Origin: Lachnospiraceae bacterium
GTDB taxonomy: Bacteria; Bacillota; Clostridia; Lachnospirales; Lachnospiraceae
Assembly (NCBI GenBank): GCA_910576335.1
Contig: CAJTIU010000003.1
Coordinates: 124,001-188,000, forward strand
Length of the DNA stretch: 64,000 nt
Direction of reading: 5' to 3'
Below, one piece after another: positions 26,527 through 36,002 of the stretch. The position numbers and the translations under genes were made by a program. How positions within the stretch are numbered: position 1 is the first letter of the stretch; every line of letters starts with the position of its first letter. Below the pieces are notes generated by a model. It did not search any database, had not been told where the DNA came from, and saw only the letters and a list, made by a program, of their open reading frames with translations.

Positions 26527-29500
26527 ATGGCAGATATGAGAATCCGCGATAATTCCAGCGGGCGGATCGCATCAGGACATCTGGGGAGGACTCAGGGACA
26601 GCTTGGGAAAACCTTAGAGAAGCTGTCAAGCGGCTACCGGATCAACCGCAGTGCGGATGACGCGGCAGGACTTGCCATTTCAGAAAAAATGAGGGCGTTG
26701 ATTACTGGACTGGAGCAGGCGGAGCAGAATTCAGAGGACGGACTGTCCCTTGTCCAGGTAGGGGAGGCGGCTTTGTCCGAGATTCATACAGTGCTCAACC
26801 GCATTGTTGAGCTGTCCACAACTTCGGCGAACGGAACTTATACGGATGAGCGTGACCGGGCGGCGCTTCAGAAGGAGCTGAATCAGCTCTACGACGAGGT
26901 GGAGCGTATCTCAAAGACCGCGAATTTTAACGGAATAAAGCTGTTCCAGGATAAAGGACTGGAGTATGAAAATATATTTGAAGGAGATGTGCAGGCAAAC
27001 AGCCTCGCCGCATTTCAGGAAACAGCGCCCCAGGTGCAGACGCTTGACCAAGTGCTCGCAGGCACAAAAAAGGGCGAGGTCAGCATCATTTACACAGAAA
27101 CATATGACCAGGTGACCACAAGCCAGTCTCCGGAAGGCGCGGCGACAACCCCTTCCGGCATTGTTATCGGTGGGAAAGATTTAAGCGATATCTTAAAGAC
27201 AGAGATTATACCGAATACGGTTCAGAATATCATGAAAAGCTATCCGGCATTTTCTTATCTGAACGGTTCTTCCATCGGCATCGGGCTTGAGTATTTTTCA
27301 CAGGGAGCCGTCGGCGGCTCTACCACGCTGGCATACGTAAAGGCCGGTGCGGGCTCCTCCGGTACGATATCAGGAGACGGAACGCTTGCCTCAAGGGAGG
27401 ATTTTATTACATATACACTGGGTGTCAATACGTCTGTCCTTGCCGGAATTACGGACAGGGACGGGCTGCAGAAGCTGGAAGCTACCATTGCCCATGAGAT
27501 GATCCATGCGTTTATGGATGAGGCTGTAACGTCAGGTATGTTTGGAAAGACGGCAGTTTCCAATGGAAACCTGACCGCAGAAGTCGCCAAATTTCCGGAC
27601 TGGTTCATAGAAGGCATGGCGCAGACGGCGTCAGGTCCCGACAACTGGCTCTCCTACATGAGGATTACCGGGACTTCGTCGGATGCAGAGATTGCGGCAG
27701 CGATCGGAAGGGAGCAGCTAGGCTCGGGTTCCACTGCCAGCCAGTATGGAACCGGGTATCTTGCGTGCATGTATTTAGGGGCTTCGATTGCGGGAGGCGG
27801 CACGCCTGCAGCCACGGTGGATGCGGCCACGGTGTCGGCGGGCCTAACGAAGCTGTTTAATGAGGTGATCGGGGGAAAATCTTTGAATGACGCTATAAGC
27901 ACGCTGACAAATGGGAAATTCAGAAGCACGTCTGACTTTGCGGCGAAGTTCAATACTGGACCGGCAGAGGTGGGTTCCTTTGTCCGCAGCCTTCTCGCTG
28001 CTACGGGAAACGGGCGCGGCGGAATTATTTCCGGAGATCTGAAGGCAGTTGATCTGACAGCAGATACAGACCTTGGAAATTCGGTCAGCCTGTTCCAGCT
28101 TGATACAACAACCAGCGGTGTGAAAAATATTTACCCAAAGGATTATCCGGTTTATTCCGGCGGAGCGACAAGTACAGGCGGAACGGCGCCGACAGATTTC
28201 ACTCCGGCAGCGCCCACACCTCCGCTGGAATACGGCGATCTGATCGTGACAGGGGCACAGGCCAGTGACATTGATTATGATGCAAATACGGGTGTACTGA
28301 CCGTAAAGGCAGCTGATGATATAAAGATTTCCATGAAGGCTGCCGGAACAACATCCACGACGAATAAGATTATCCTGCAGGGAAATGGTAAAGTTACCTT
28401 AAGCGGCGTCCAGCTCTCGAACGGTGATGACGCCCTGCAGATTGATACAGATACAGAGGTCCGGTATGAGGGGAAAAATCATTTTAGCGGGATTACACTG
28501 AATGGTACGATTAATACGGCCTTCAAAGGATCAGGACAGCTTAAAATTGATAAATTTACAAGTGATATGGACGATACGGTGCGCTTCGACGGCGGTGCGG
28601 TAATCGTGGGGGATCCTTCTGTTGCAGGATCGAATTCGATTCATGCGAAGGATGTGGTAATCGACAATGCATCAGTCGCTGCTTCCATTACGACAGCGGA
28701 CGGTACGGTAAAGAATTCCGCAGGGACTGTGCTGAAGGACACCGATATGCCGTGGACAAGACTTAGTGGGCTGAATGACGTTGCGGCAATTTCTTATAAC
28801 GGCAATGCGACAGGTGCAGTACTTGATTTCGGACAGGGCAGTAAGCTGTGGCTGGATCCCGGCCTTGCGAAAAATGTTCTCACAGTGACAGATTCCACAG
28901 GGGCAAAACGGGTTCTTGCGGCAGAGTATGACGCTGCGGCAGGCTCATTTAACTGGCTGGATTCCATAAAGCCCTTTACAGTATCCGGCGGTACTGAGGG
29001 AACGGACTGGGAGTATGATGCGGACGGACAGACTCTGGTGATTAAGACGAATAAGCCGCTTACTATATCCGGAGGAAAGGGAGCGGATCCGGCGGGAAAT
29101 GAATTCAGCGGGCGCATTAGGCTTGCGGATAACATAGCAGGGGATGTCAGCCTGACACTGGGTGAAATTCACTGCGAGACAGATACCGGAAGCGCATTTG
29201 ACCTGGGAGAGGGGAATCATGTGAGCCTTACGCTCACTGACGGTGCGACCAGCATCTTTGCAGGCGGCAGGGACTACGCAGGAATTGCCGTAGGTGCAGG
29301 GACGGATCTTACCATTAATGGGACAGATGCCGGAAAGCTGATCGCGGAAGGCGGAAACGGAAGCGCCGGAATAGGAAGCAGCGGTGCGGCGAAGCTTACG
29401 GATCAGACAAGTTCCATTACTATAAAAGGTGGAAATATTGAGGCAAAGGGCGGCAACAATGGCGCGGGAATCGGCGCGGGCAATGGATCCTCATTCGGTG

Positions 29501-31149
29501 ATATCACGATTGAAAAGGGAATTGTAAAAGCGTCTGGCGGCGTTGGCGGCGCCGGGATTGGCGGCGCGAATGATTCCAAAGTAGGAGATATCAAGATTCT
29601 TGACGGTCATATTGAGGCGAAAAGTGTAGCCCACGGTGCCGGAATCGGAGGCGGCTGGGGCAGCACGGCCACCAATGGCGATATTACGATTGAAGGCGGC
29701 GATATTACGGCAAGCAGTATGGAGCATGGCACAGGAATCGGTGCAGGCTGTCAGGGAACCAGCGGCAAAATAACGATCAAGGGCGGCAATGTCAGTGCGG
29801 AAGGCGGAGATGACGGTGCCGGAATCGGCGCTTCCTGGATTGGAAAATGCGGCGCTATTGAGATTACAGGCGGCAGTGTGGATGCAAAGGGCGGACGCAA
29901 CGGCGCGGGAATCGGCGCCGGAAGTTCGGGCTCCCGTGTGACGGATACCATTCTCATTGATACTACGGGGACAGTCAACGCAGAGGGCGGTATGAATGGT
30001 GTCGGTATCGGTTCTGGATATGGCGGCAGCTCTTGCGGCGACATTGAGATCAGGCAGGGAACTGTGAATGCAAAGGGTTCTACGGACTCCACAGGAATCG
30101 GCGCAGGACGGGATTCCTCCAGCGGAAATGTAACCATCGGCGATCCGTCAGATCCGGACAAGAGGGTGAACGTGGATGCGATCGGCGGCATGACTCATAA
30201 CGGCGGAAATATTATGTCTTACGGCGACGGAAACCACACTCAGGCGGGAACGCTTACCGTTACCGGCGATAATACGACGGTCCGTCCGGGAACGGCCGGA
30301 GAGGGACTTTACAGTACTTCCGGAGCGGTCGATGAAAACGGGGAGAATACATACGCTTATCCGGTCTATTTGTTTAAGACAGACCCGCCTCTTGATGCAG
30401 GCGCCGGTCTTGACGGCACGGGACTGCCGCTGCCTGCAGGGGTGGATCCTGCCACGGTTAAGATTACTGCCACATCAGCGGGTGGAAAGACAAAGGACTG
30501 GACGCAGGGGCTCATCCATGAGCCGGAAAAGAACTATGCATTCCTGTGGATGGGAGGAGAAGACCAGACACTTGATATCACATATACAAATCCGGACGGT
30601 ACGCCCGGCCAGGTTTCACTGGATCTGAAATTCCACCCGGACGCAGGGGTATTCCGTATCCCTACCCAGCCGGATCCGCCGGCAGCGCAGAAGCCGGAGT
30701 ACGTAACCCAGCCGGTGACGCCGGACATCCCCGGGCCGAAAGATGACAGCTATGCCGGTGGAATCATCCTCCATATAGGGGCTGGGCGGAATGACACACT
30801 GGGAGTTCCGCGCTATTATCTCTCAGCGAAGGCGCTTGGAATGGACCGTATGAATATTACGACCCAGGAAAAGGCAAGACAGACAATCGGAATGGTAGGA
30901 GATGCGATTGACCGGGTATCCGCTATCCGCGGCTCTTACGGTGCCCTTTCGAAACGACTGGAGCATAACCAGCAGTATTTGAACAATACGATAGAAAATA
31001 CGCAGGCAGCAGAAAGCCGTGTCCGTGATGTGGATATGGCGAAGGAATATATGGGATATATCAGACTTTCGATTTTAAGTCAGTCGTCCCAGTCCATGCT
31101 TGCACACAGTAATCAGGATACAGGGCAGATTCTGCAGCTTCTGAGATAG
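26527..31149 (+). CDS. Giant flagellin with HExxH peptidase (flagellinolysin-like) and beta-helix-like insert
   Basis: 1540 residues. Residues 1-145 are a flagellin D0/D1 domain (KLSSGYRINRSADDAAGLAI, TANFNGIKLF), and 1439-1540 are the matching C-terminal D1/D0 (QTIGMVGDAIDRVSAIRG to QILQLLR). Between them lies a metallopeptidase: HEMIH at 323-327 (HExxH) and WFIEGMAQ with E362 as the likely third zinc ligand, the arrangement reported for flagellinolysins. From about residue 565 a carbohydrate-binding or parallel beta-helix-like region follows. It ends in at least eight glycine-rich repeats of the type (N/D)GAGIGAG...ITIKGG (about 910-1220). Such a protein could be built into the filament and act as a protease at the cell surface. 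No other flagellar gene is in the window. The neighbouring glycan locus could glycosylate it, which is untested. Confidence 0.9.
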   Translation: MADMRIRDNSSGRIASGHLGRTQGQLGKTLEKLSSGYRINRSADDAAGLAISEKMRALITGLEQAEQNSEDGLSLVQVGEAALSEIHTVLNRIVELSTTSANGTYTDERDRAALQKELNQLYDEVERISKTANFNGIKLFQDKGLEYENIFEGDVQANSLAAFQETAPQVQTLDQVLAGTKKGEVSIIYTETYDQVTTSQSPEGAATTPSGIVIGGKDLSDILKTEIIPNTVQNIMKSYPAFSYLNGSSIGIGLEYFSQGAVGGSTTLAYVKAGAGSSGTISGDGTLASREDFITYTLGVNTSVLAGITDRDGLQKLEATIAHEMIHAFMDEAVTSGMFGKTAVSNGNLTAEVAKFPDWFIEGMAQTASGPDNWLSYMRITGTSSDAEIAAAIGREQLGSGSTASQYGTGYLACMYLGASIAGGGTPAATVDAATVSAGLTKLFNEVIGGKSLNDAISTLTNGKFRSTSDFAAKFNTGPAEVGSFVRSLLAATGNGRGGIISGDLKAVDLTADTDLGNSVSLFQLDTTTSGVKNIYPKDYPVYSGGATSTGGTAPTDFTPAAPTPPLEYGDLIVTGAQASDIDYDANTGVLTVKAADDIKISMKAAGTTSTTNKIILQGNGKVTLSGVQLSNGDDALQIDTDTEVRYEGKNHFSGITLNGTINTAFKGSGQLKIDKFTSDMDDTVRFDGGAVIVGDPSVAGSNSIHAKDVVIDNASVAASITTADGTVKNSAGTVLKDTDMPWTRLSGLNDVAAISYNGNATGAVLDFGQGSKLWLDPGLAKNVLTVTDSTGAKRVLAAEYDAAAGSFNWLDSIKPFTVSGGTEGTDWEYDADGQTLVIKTNKPLTISGGKGADPAGNEFSGRIRLADNIAGDVSLTLGEIHCETDTGSAFDLGEGNHVSLTLTDGATSIFAGGRDYAGIAVGAGTDLTINGTDAGKLIAEGGNGSAGIGSSGAAKLTDQTSSITIKGGNIEAKGGNNGAGIGAGNGSSFGDITIEKGIVKASGGVGGAGIGGANDSKVGDIKILDGHIEAKSVAHGAGIGGGWGSTATNGDITIEGGDITASSMEHGTGIGAGCQGTSGKITIKGGNVSAEGGDDGAGIGASWIGKCGAIEITGGSVDAKGGRNGAGIGAGSSGSRVTDTILIDTTGTVNAEGGMNGVGIGSGYGGSSCGDIEIRQGTVNAKGSTDSTGIGAGRDSSSGNVTIGDPSDPDKRVNVDAIGGMTHNGGNIMSYGDGNHTQAGTLTVTGDNTTVRPGTAGEGLYSTSGAVDENGENTYAYPVYLFKTDPPLDAGAGLDGTGLPLPAGVDPATVKITATSAGGKTKDWTQGLIHEPEKNYAFLWMGGEDQTLDITYTNPDGTPGQVSLDLKFHPDAGVFRIPTQPDPPAAQKPEYVTQPVTPDIPGPKDDSYAGGIILHIGAGRNDTLGVPRYYLSAKALGMDRMNITTQEKARQTIGMVGDAIDRVSAIRGSYGALSKRLEHNQQYLNNTIENTQAAESRVRDVDMAKEYMGYIRLSILSQSSQSMLAHSNQDTGQILQLLR

Positions 31150-31193
31150 CAATTTGGGACGGGGCATTTTTAAAAATGCCCCGTCCCAAATTG
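31150..31193. repeat. Palindromic GGGACGGGG repeat, copy B
   Basis: Begins immediately after the flagellin stop codon (31147-31149). The same 44-base palindrome as copy A plus the same 15-base tail. It also lies at the convergent end of the minus-strand gene at 31235, so it can terminate both. Confidence 0.85.
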
Positions 31194-31234
31194 AAAATGG
31201 GGTGTCCCTAAACGGTTTCTGCTTTATTATGCTA

Positions 31235-31867
31235 TCAGGATAATTCCCGTTTTACGAGATACCAGTAGCCGTCTGTCTTTACAACCAGTGCGTAATTATT
31301 TTTCTTTGTGACGGTATCTTCCGTTCCATGTATAATACGGTTGAAGTCAATCTCATAAGCCTCTTCAATCGTTCCCTGAAAGCCGTAATCCGAAGCCAGT
31401 GAATCCTGCAATGATGCCAGGTCAGCCACAGGCTTCTGCACTTCAGCCGTTATCTCATAACTGGTAAATATGCCAACATTAAAATAGCTTCCCTGGTCAG
31501 CATCATGGTTTTCCCAGTACTCAGCTATATCATTTCCAAGAACTGCCTTCATTCCGGACTCAGTTCCATCAAGTGCGGCTACATCCATGTAATCTGTATT
31601 ATGCTCGTTAAATCCCTGGTAAAACAGCTGGACTGCGCCCAGGGGATCCGTGGCCGGAGGAATGGCGCCGTCATCTTCCGGAGTGTCAAGAACTTCCCTG
31701 CTATTATTTTTTATGATTTTATCGACTGTATTTTTTTGTTTTTCTTTGCTTTTGGCGGGCGTATCTTTCTTCTCTGCTGTGTTACAGCTATTCACCATAA
31801 TTGTAATAAATAGTATGCACAAAAGGCATATTCCTAATCTTGTTTTCAAGTTTTTTGATTCTTTCAT
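31235..31867 (-). CDS. Putative lipoprotein, unknown function
   Basis: 210 residues with a lipoprotein signal: MKESKNLKTRLGICLLCIL, then ITIMVNSC, the Cys near residue 28 being the lipidation site. A Lys-rich, disordered linker (KKDTPAKSKEKQKNT) follows. The globular part (LGAVQLFYQGFNEHN to WYLVKREL) looks like an NTF2/SnoaL-type or DUF4878-type extracellular fold, with the typical 'F...N..D' start and a final VVKTDGYWYLV strand. It is 23 bases from the secreted protein encoded upstream on the same strand and is probably co-transcribed with it. Confidence 0.65.
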   Translation of the reverse strand: MKESKNLKTRLGICLLCILFITIMVNSCNTAEKKDTPAKSKEKQKNTVDKIIKNNSREVLDTPEDDGAIPPATDPLGAVQLFYQGFNEHNTDYMDVAALDGTESGMKAVLGNDIAEYWENHDADQGSYFNVGIFTSYEITAEVQKPVADLASLQDSLASDYGFQGTIEEAYEIDFNRIIHGTEDTVTKKNNYALVVKTDGYWYLVKRELS

Positions 31868-31890
31868 CCTTCATTCCTCATCATTCTTGA

Positions 31891-32763
31891 TTACCCGGCC
31901 AGCCGGCTGGATACACCATAAAACCACTGTGATGTACCGTTATGAACCTTATGCCAGCCGGTCGCGTTTCCTTTTTTAAACTGCAGATACATATTACGCC
32001 CCACGATCTTAATCTTTTTCAGGGACAGAACATCATTTCTCTTAGCGGTAAGGGACACGGTTTTAAGGTCCGTGCTGCTATAAAAGCTGAGAGGCTTTGC
32101 CGCGACAAACTGGCTTTTTTTGAAATACTTTCCATAATTGTCAGGCCTGGAGGAAGGAATGCCAAGACTGCTTTTAACTGTGGCAGTGTTTGATTTCAGC
32201 CTGAATTTTCCATTTTTGTAGATATATGTATAGTTCCAGTGAATCCAGCCTGTTTCCGGCGGCTGGTAGCTGTAACCGATCTGAACCTGACTGCCTTTGA
32301 CTTTAACCGCTGCACCAGGCCTTGCGAATTCATTGGATAAATCTAAAACCTTTACAAGCTTTTTCTTTTTGTTATCATAACGGTAAATGTTATTGACATT
32401 ATGAATGCCATTATTCCAGGTTGTCTGTATTTGCAAAAAGTTTTTCGTTTTGGACATATGGATATAATGGACATCAACGGAATAGCTTCCGGCTTTGTCG
32501 TTAATGGTCAAAGCTTTTTTGCCATTTATATATACCCGTACCTTTTTGATTGGCGGGTGATACTTATCTTTCGTCAGCTTTAGCTTAATGGAATCCTTTT
32601 TGCCATTGCCGGTTAAATCAGCGGAAAATGAAACATTGTTACTTGCATTTTTGCATAGTGTCTTTGGCTTTGAGGCCGCCTGGACCTGGCCTCCGCCCAG
32701 TATAGCGCACAGAGACAAAACGAATACAGTGCCTGCTAAGAGTTTCCTGATTTTTCTTTTCAT
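31891..32763 (-). CDS. Secreted hypothetical protein
   Basis: 290 residues with a Sec signal peptide (MKRKIRKLLAGTVFVLSLCA, cleavage after VQAA) and TTGGAGG before the ATG. The first half reads SADLTGNGKKDSIKLKLTK, a DxTGNGxxD calcium-binding-like motif seen in VCBS/FG-GAP-type extracellular domains. The second half is beta-rich and Lys-rich with a C-terminus GTSQWFYGVSSRLAG. The high Lys content (pI basic) suggests cell-wall association. The function is unknown; the likely operon partner is the lipoprotein gene. Confidence 0.65.
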   Translation of the reverse strand: MKRKIRKLLAGTVFVLSLCAILGGGQVQAASKPKTLCKNASNNVSFSADLTGNGKKDSIKLKLTKDKYHPPIKKVRVYINGKKALTINDKAGSYSVDVHYIHMSKTKNFLQIQTTWNNGIHNVNNIYRYDNKKKKLVKVLDLSNEFARPGAAVKVKGSQVQIGYSYQPPETGWIHWNYTYIYKNGKFRLKSNTATVKSSLGIPSSRPDNYGKYFKKSQFVAAKPLSFYSSTDLKTVSLTAKRNDVLSLKKIKIVGRNMYLQFKKGNATGWHKVHNGTSQWFYGVSSRLAG

Positions 32764-32884
32764 AATCTACCTCCAATTATTTTTTGAACCTATTGTATTC
32801 TACCACATCTGGCAACACAAATGATAGACAAACGAAATAGTTTGTTTCCGTTGATTACCATAATACTTTTGGATATAATATGAT

Positions 32885-34761
32885 TTAGGTGTCAAAAGGT
32901 ACGTCCTTTTTGAACGATAACTGTTCTTTGAAAACTGAATATATTGTTGTAAAATACTGTATTTTCCATTCATTTCAGGTATAATGGAAACAGCAAGAAT
33001 GATTGGAGGCCATCTTATGTCCTTTGTCCAAAATCGATTAGAAGAACAACAGCTTTCCCTGTTTGATCCATTAAACACATTGACTGAAAGGGAAAAGAAA
33101 TTCCTTGACAGGTCATGGGCGAAATATTTTGCAGAATTTATTTTTCCCAAGATTGATGAAATCCCGTATGCTGTCTTATACAGCGATAAGGATTCACGCC
33201 CAAACACGCCTGTTAATGTCCAGATCGGTGCACTTCTGATCAAGGAACTGACAAATCTTTCAGATGATGAATTGTTGGAATCCCTGATGTTCGACATCCG
33301 GTTTCAGTATGCCCTCCACACAACGTCTTTTGCAGAACAGCCGCTCAGCGACAGAACACTCAGCCGTTTCCGCGCAAGGTGCGCCGCATATGAAACAGAG
33401 CAAGGTGTGGATCTCCTTCATGAAACCATCACTTCCCTGTCATCGGAAATGGCGGAGTTGATGAGGATCGACAGCAGCCTGAAACGGATGGACAGCCTGA
33501 TGGTTGCTTCCAATATCAAGCGGATGGGGCGTCTGGAACTGCTCTACACCTGCGTGGCAAACCTCGCAAAAGAAATGGCAAAAACCCGTGAGATCCCTGA
33601 ACATCTGCGGCATTACACAGAAGCGGATGACAGGAACCGTGTCATATACCACAACCACAGTGAGGAAACTTCCGCAAAGATAGAGGCTGTCCTAAAGGAT
33701 GCGGCCACATTGAAAGAACTTTGCGGGGCAGATTATGATGATTCCAGCAGCTACCAGCTTCTTCTGCGTGTGCTGAAAGAGCAGGCCGTGCAAAGGGAAG
33801 ACGGAACCTACCGCCTGCGTACCAAAGAAGACGGCGGCATGGATGCGGCCATTCTGCAGAACCCTGCAGACCCGGATGCGACATACCGCGAAAAAGCCGG
33901 GAGACAACACCGTGGGTACGTGGCAAATGTCATAGAGGCATCCGGCAAAAACGGGAGCATCATTGAGGATTACCAGTATGAGCAAAACATCCACAGTGAC
34001 AGCCAGTTTCTGAAAGAGACCCTCGGTGGCATGGAAAAACAGGCTGAAACAGCAACGATTGTGACGGATGGTGCCTACAGCGGTATGCAAAATGAAGAAC
34101 TGGCTGCCGAAAAAAATGTACGCCTTGTCACCACAAACCTTACAGGGCGGGAAGCCGAGGACATCATGGCTGATTTTGAATTCAGCGAAGATGGCAGGAA
34201 AGTCATCAAATGCCCCGGCGGGCATGAACCGAAAAGCTGCAGCTATAACCAGGGAACCGGCCAGTGTACCATTTCTTTCCAAAAGAGCCAGTGCCAGGAT
34301 TGCCCACATAAAGAGAAGTGTCATCCTAAGATGTTCAAACGTGTAAGCAGGAAAACGGTATCATCAAAATCGAACCAGAGGGCGAAACAGCAGAGGGAAC
34401 GCAGTACCGAAGATTTTAAAAAGCAAAGCCGATTTCGAAATGGGGTGGAAACAATACCATCCATCCTTCGCCGAAAATACGGAATTGATAAAATCCCGGT
34501 ACGCGGACTGATACGGAGTCGTTTCTTCTTCGGATGCAAAATAGGTGCGTTAAATATCAAAAAGTTCTGCAGATATATGCAGGACCAGGATAAGTGCGCC
34601 CTCAAAATGGCAGCTGCCTAAAAAATGGTGGAATATCCCCCTGCCATACGCAACAAAAGCCATTCAAAATCATCATTTCCGAAAATTTACAGCAATATAT
34701 TCAGTTTTCAAAGTCCCTATCGTGACAAAGATAAAATACAAATACCCTTTTGACTACCTAA
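32885..34761 (+). mobile_element. IS1182-family insertion sequence
   Basis: The element holds one transposase gene. Inverted repeats bracket it: 32926-32953 and 34686-34713 match at 27 of 28 positions (CTTTGAAAACTGAATATATT...). Further out a second inverted match, TTAGGTGTCAAAAGG (from 32885) and its counterpart ending CCTAA (34761), probably marks the true ends. The flanks TATAATATGA and TCATAATATA are themselves nearly inverted, so insertion into a palindrome is possible; I see no clear direct target duplication. Both ends and the gene look intact. Confidence 0.7.
33017..34621 (+). CDS. IS1182-family transposase
   Basis: 534 residues from ATG 33017, chosen because TTGGAGG lies seven bases upstream; an in-frame ATG at 32984 lacks a site. 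The N-terminal domain (VQIGALLIKELTNLSDDEL, HTTSFAEQPLSDRTLSRFRA) is the DUF772-type region of IS1182. The DDE core has MRIDSSLKRMDSLMVASNIK, ETATIVTDGAYSGMQNEELA with the second catalytic Asp, and a C-terminal zinc-type C-x2-C cluster (CQDCPHKEKCHP) before the Arg-rich end. There is no frameshift or internal stop, so it may be active. Confidence 0.9.
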   Translation: MSFVQNRLEEQQLSLFDPLNTLTEREKKFLDRSWAKYFAEFIFPKIDEIPYAVLYSDKDSRPNTPVNVQIGALLIKELTNLSDDELLESLMFDIRFQYALHTTSFAEQPLSDRTLSRFRARCAAYETEQGVDLLHETITSLSSEMAELMRIDSSLKRMDSLMVASNIKRMGRLELLYTCVANLAKEMAKTREIPEHLRHYTEADDRNRVIYHNHSEETSAKIEAVLKDAATLKELCGADYDDSSSYQLLLRVLKEQAVQREDGTYRLRTKEDGGMDAAILQNPADPDATYREKAGRQHRGYVANVIEASGKNGSIIEDYQYEQNIHSDSQFLKETLGGMEKQAETATIVTDGAYSGMQNEELAAEKNVRLVTTNLTGREAEDIMADFEFSEDGRKVIKCPGGHEPKSCSYNQGTGQCTISFQKSQCQDCPHKEKCHPKMFKRVSRKTVSSKSNQRAKQQRERSTEDFKKQSRFRNGVETIPSILRRKYGIDKIPVRGLIRSRFFFGCKIGALNIKKFCRYMQDQDKCALKMAAA

Positions 34762-34882
34762 TCATAATATAAAATAGGAAAAGATTCAACAGATACATCA
34801 GCAGACCCTGCACTACAGGGCAGAGGCCCTTTATGGATGTTTTACCCAGCACCATACAGATCTGTCATTAAGGAGTCCATCT

Positions 34883-35758
34883 ATGGAAGACGCATATGTA
34901 TTACAATTATCAAACCGTAAATTTTCAGAGCTATACCTGTGCTGCTGTGGCTACAGCAAATGCGAGCCGCTGCACAGCTTCGGACCGGCAGTGCGTCCGG
35001 ACTACCTGATTCATTTCATATTAAAAGGAAAGGGCAGATACTATATCGGAGAAACCCAGTACTGCCTGGAGGCCGGACAGGGATTCTTAATCGAGCCGAA
35101 TGTTCTGACCTTCTACCAGGCAGATGCAGAGGACCCTTGGGAATATCTGTGGGTCGGCTTCAATGGATCAAACGTGAAGGAATATCTGAGGGACGTTGGA
35201 CTGAACAGCGGACAGCTGATCTTCCGCAGCGACTATGGCGCTGAACTCAAAGATACAGTTGTTGAGATGATCCGGAATACCACTGGCAGCATCACTAGCC
35301 AGTACGAGAGGCAGGGGCTCCTGTACACATTTTTTGCCATCCTGTCGAAGAATGTTAATATCAGCACACCATGGGAAGAGGACGGAGAAAACATACATAT
35401 TAAGCGTGCGGTGGAATATGTCCGAAATAACTATTTCAACACAGTCCGCGTGACAGATATTGCAAAATATGTATGCATTGACCGTACATATCTCTATGAG
35501 CTGTTCCGCAGATATCTGGATGTTTCGCCACAGGAATATCTGACTAATTACCGCCTCACAAGAGCGGCAGAGCTTCTGACACTCACGGATCTCACATTGG
35601 GGGAGATTGCTATGTCCTGCGGATATCAGAATGCGTATTCATTTGGAAAGGCATTTAAGGCAAAACGGGGTATACCCCCGGCAAAATACAGGGAGAAAAA
35701 CCGCAGCGAGAGGAAGGAATATCTGGAAAGCCATAAAGACACATTAAAGAAATTGTAA
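34883..35758 (+). CDS. AraC-family transcriptional regulator
   Basis: 291 residues. An N-terminal cupin-like sugar-sensing domain (DYLIHFILKGKGRYYIGETQ, LEAGQGFLIEPNVLTFYQAD) is followed by two C-terminal helix-turn-helix motifs, the first around VTDIAKYVCIDRTYLYELFR and the second around LGEIAMSCGYQNAYSFGKAF, ending PPAKYREKN, the standard AraC tail. It precedes an alpha-galactosidase gene in the same direction, so activation of that gene by raffinose-type sugars is likely (MsmR/RafR-like role, inferred). A palindromic repeat separates the two genes. Confidence 0.9.
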   Translation: MEDAYVLQLSNRKFSELYLCCCGYSKCEPLHSFGPAVRPDYLIHFILKGKGRYYIGETQYCLEAGQGFLIEPNVLTFYQADAEDPWEYLWVGFNGSNVKEYLRDVGLNSGQLIFRSDYGAELKDTVVEMIRNTTGSITSQYERQGLLYTFFAILSKNVNISTPWEEDGENIHIKRAVEYVRNNYFNTVRVTDIAKYVCIDRTYLYELFRRYLDVSPQEYLTNYRLTRAAELLTLTDLTLGEIAMSCGYQNAYSFGKAFKAKRGIPPAKYREKNRSERKEYLESHKDTLKKL

Positions 35759-35776
35759 ACGGGGACAGGTCATTTT

Positions 35777-35820
35777 CAATTGGGGACGGGGCATTTTTAA
35801 AAATGCCCCGTCCCCAATTG
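35777..35820. repeat. Palindromic GGGACGGGG repeat, copy C
   Basis: A 44-base perfect palindrome beginning CAATTGGGGACGGGG, 18 bases after the AraC-regulator stop, preceded by GGGGACAGGTCATTTT. It should terminate the regulator transcript. Compared with copy D, a C-G pair in the stem is replaced by T-A, a compensatory change that supports a selected hairpin. Confidence 0.85.
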
Positions 35821-35970
35821 GCTTCCATCCAACATTTGGACATTTCCACCCAACAAATGGGTATATGCGTTTTTGCGTTTCTTTTATATAATATTTTAAG
35901 ATTGCAGGAGTGCGTTGGCACGGAACAAGCTGTATATCAGATTAAGGTGGGGACAGGTTATTTTTAATCT
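35821..35970 (+). promoter_or_regulatory. Probable alpha-galactosidase promoter region
   Basis: Holds TATAAT at about 35886-35891 and TTGCGT roughly 16 bases upstream. Imperfect symmetry, CCAACATTTGG and CCCAACAAATGGG (about 35827-35861), may be the AraC-regulator site. GGGGACAGGTTATTTTTAAT before copy D repeats the block found before copy C. Confidence 0.45.
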
Positions 35971-36002
35971 GGGACGGGGTATTTTTAAAAATACCCCGTC
36001 CC
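35971..36002. repeat. Palindromic GGGACGGGG repeat, copy D, in the 5' leader
   Basis: A perfect 32-base palindrome ending three bases before the ribosome site AAAGGAGGAG of the alpha-galactosidase. Unlike the other copies it lies upstream of a gene on the transcribed strand, so it could attenuate transcription or protect the mRNA 5' end. Confidence 0.8.

Noticed and set aside
26527-26960. The AT-poor flagellin start as an ordinary motility flagellin
   Set aside because: The complete frame is 1540 residues with a peptidase and repeat insert, and no flagellar genes are adjacent.
29260-30190. DNA-level tandem repeat or CRISPR-like array
   Set aside because: The periodicity is in the protein (glycine-rich units); the DNA units are diverged and in frame.
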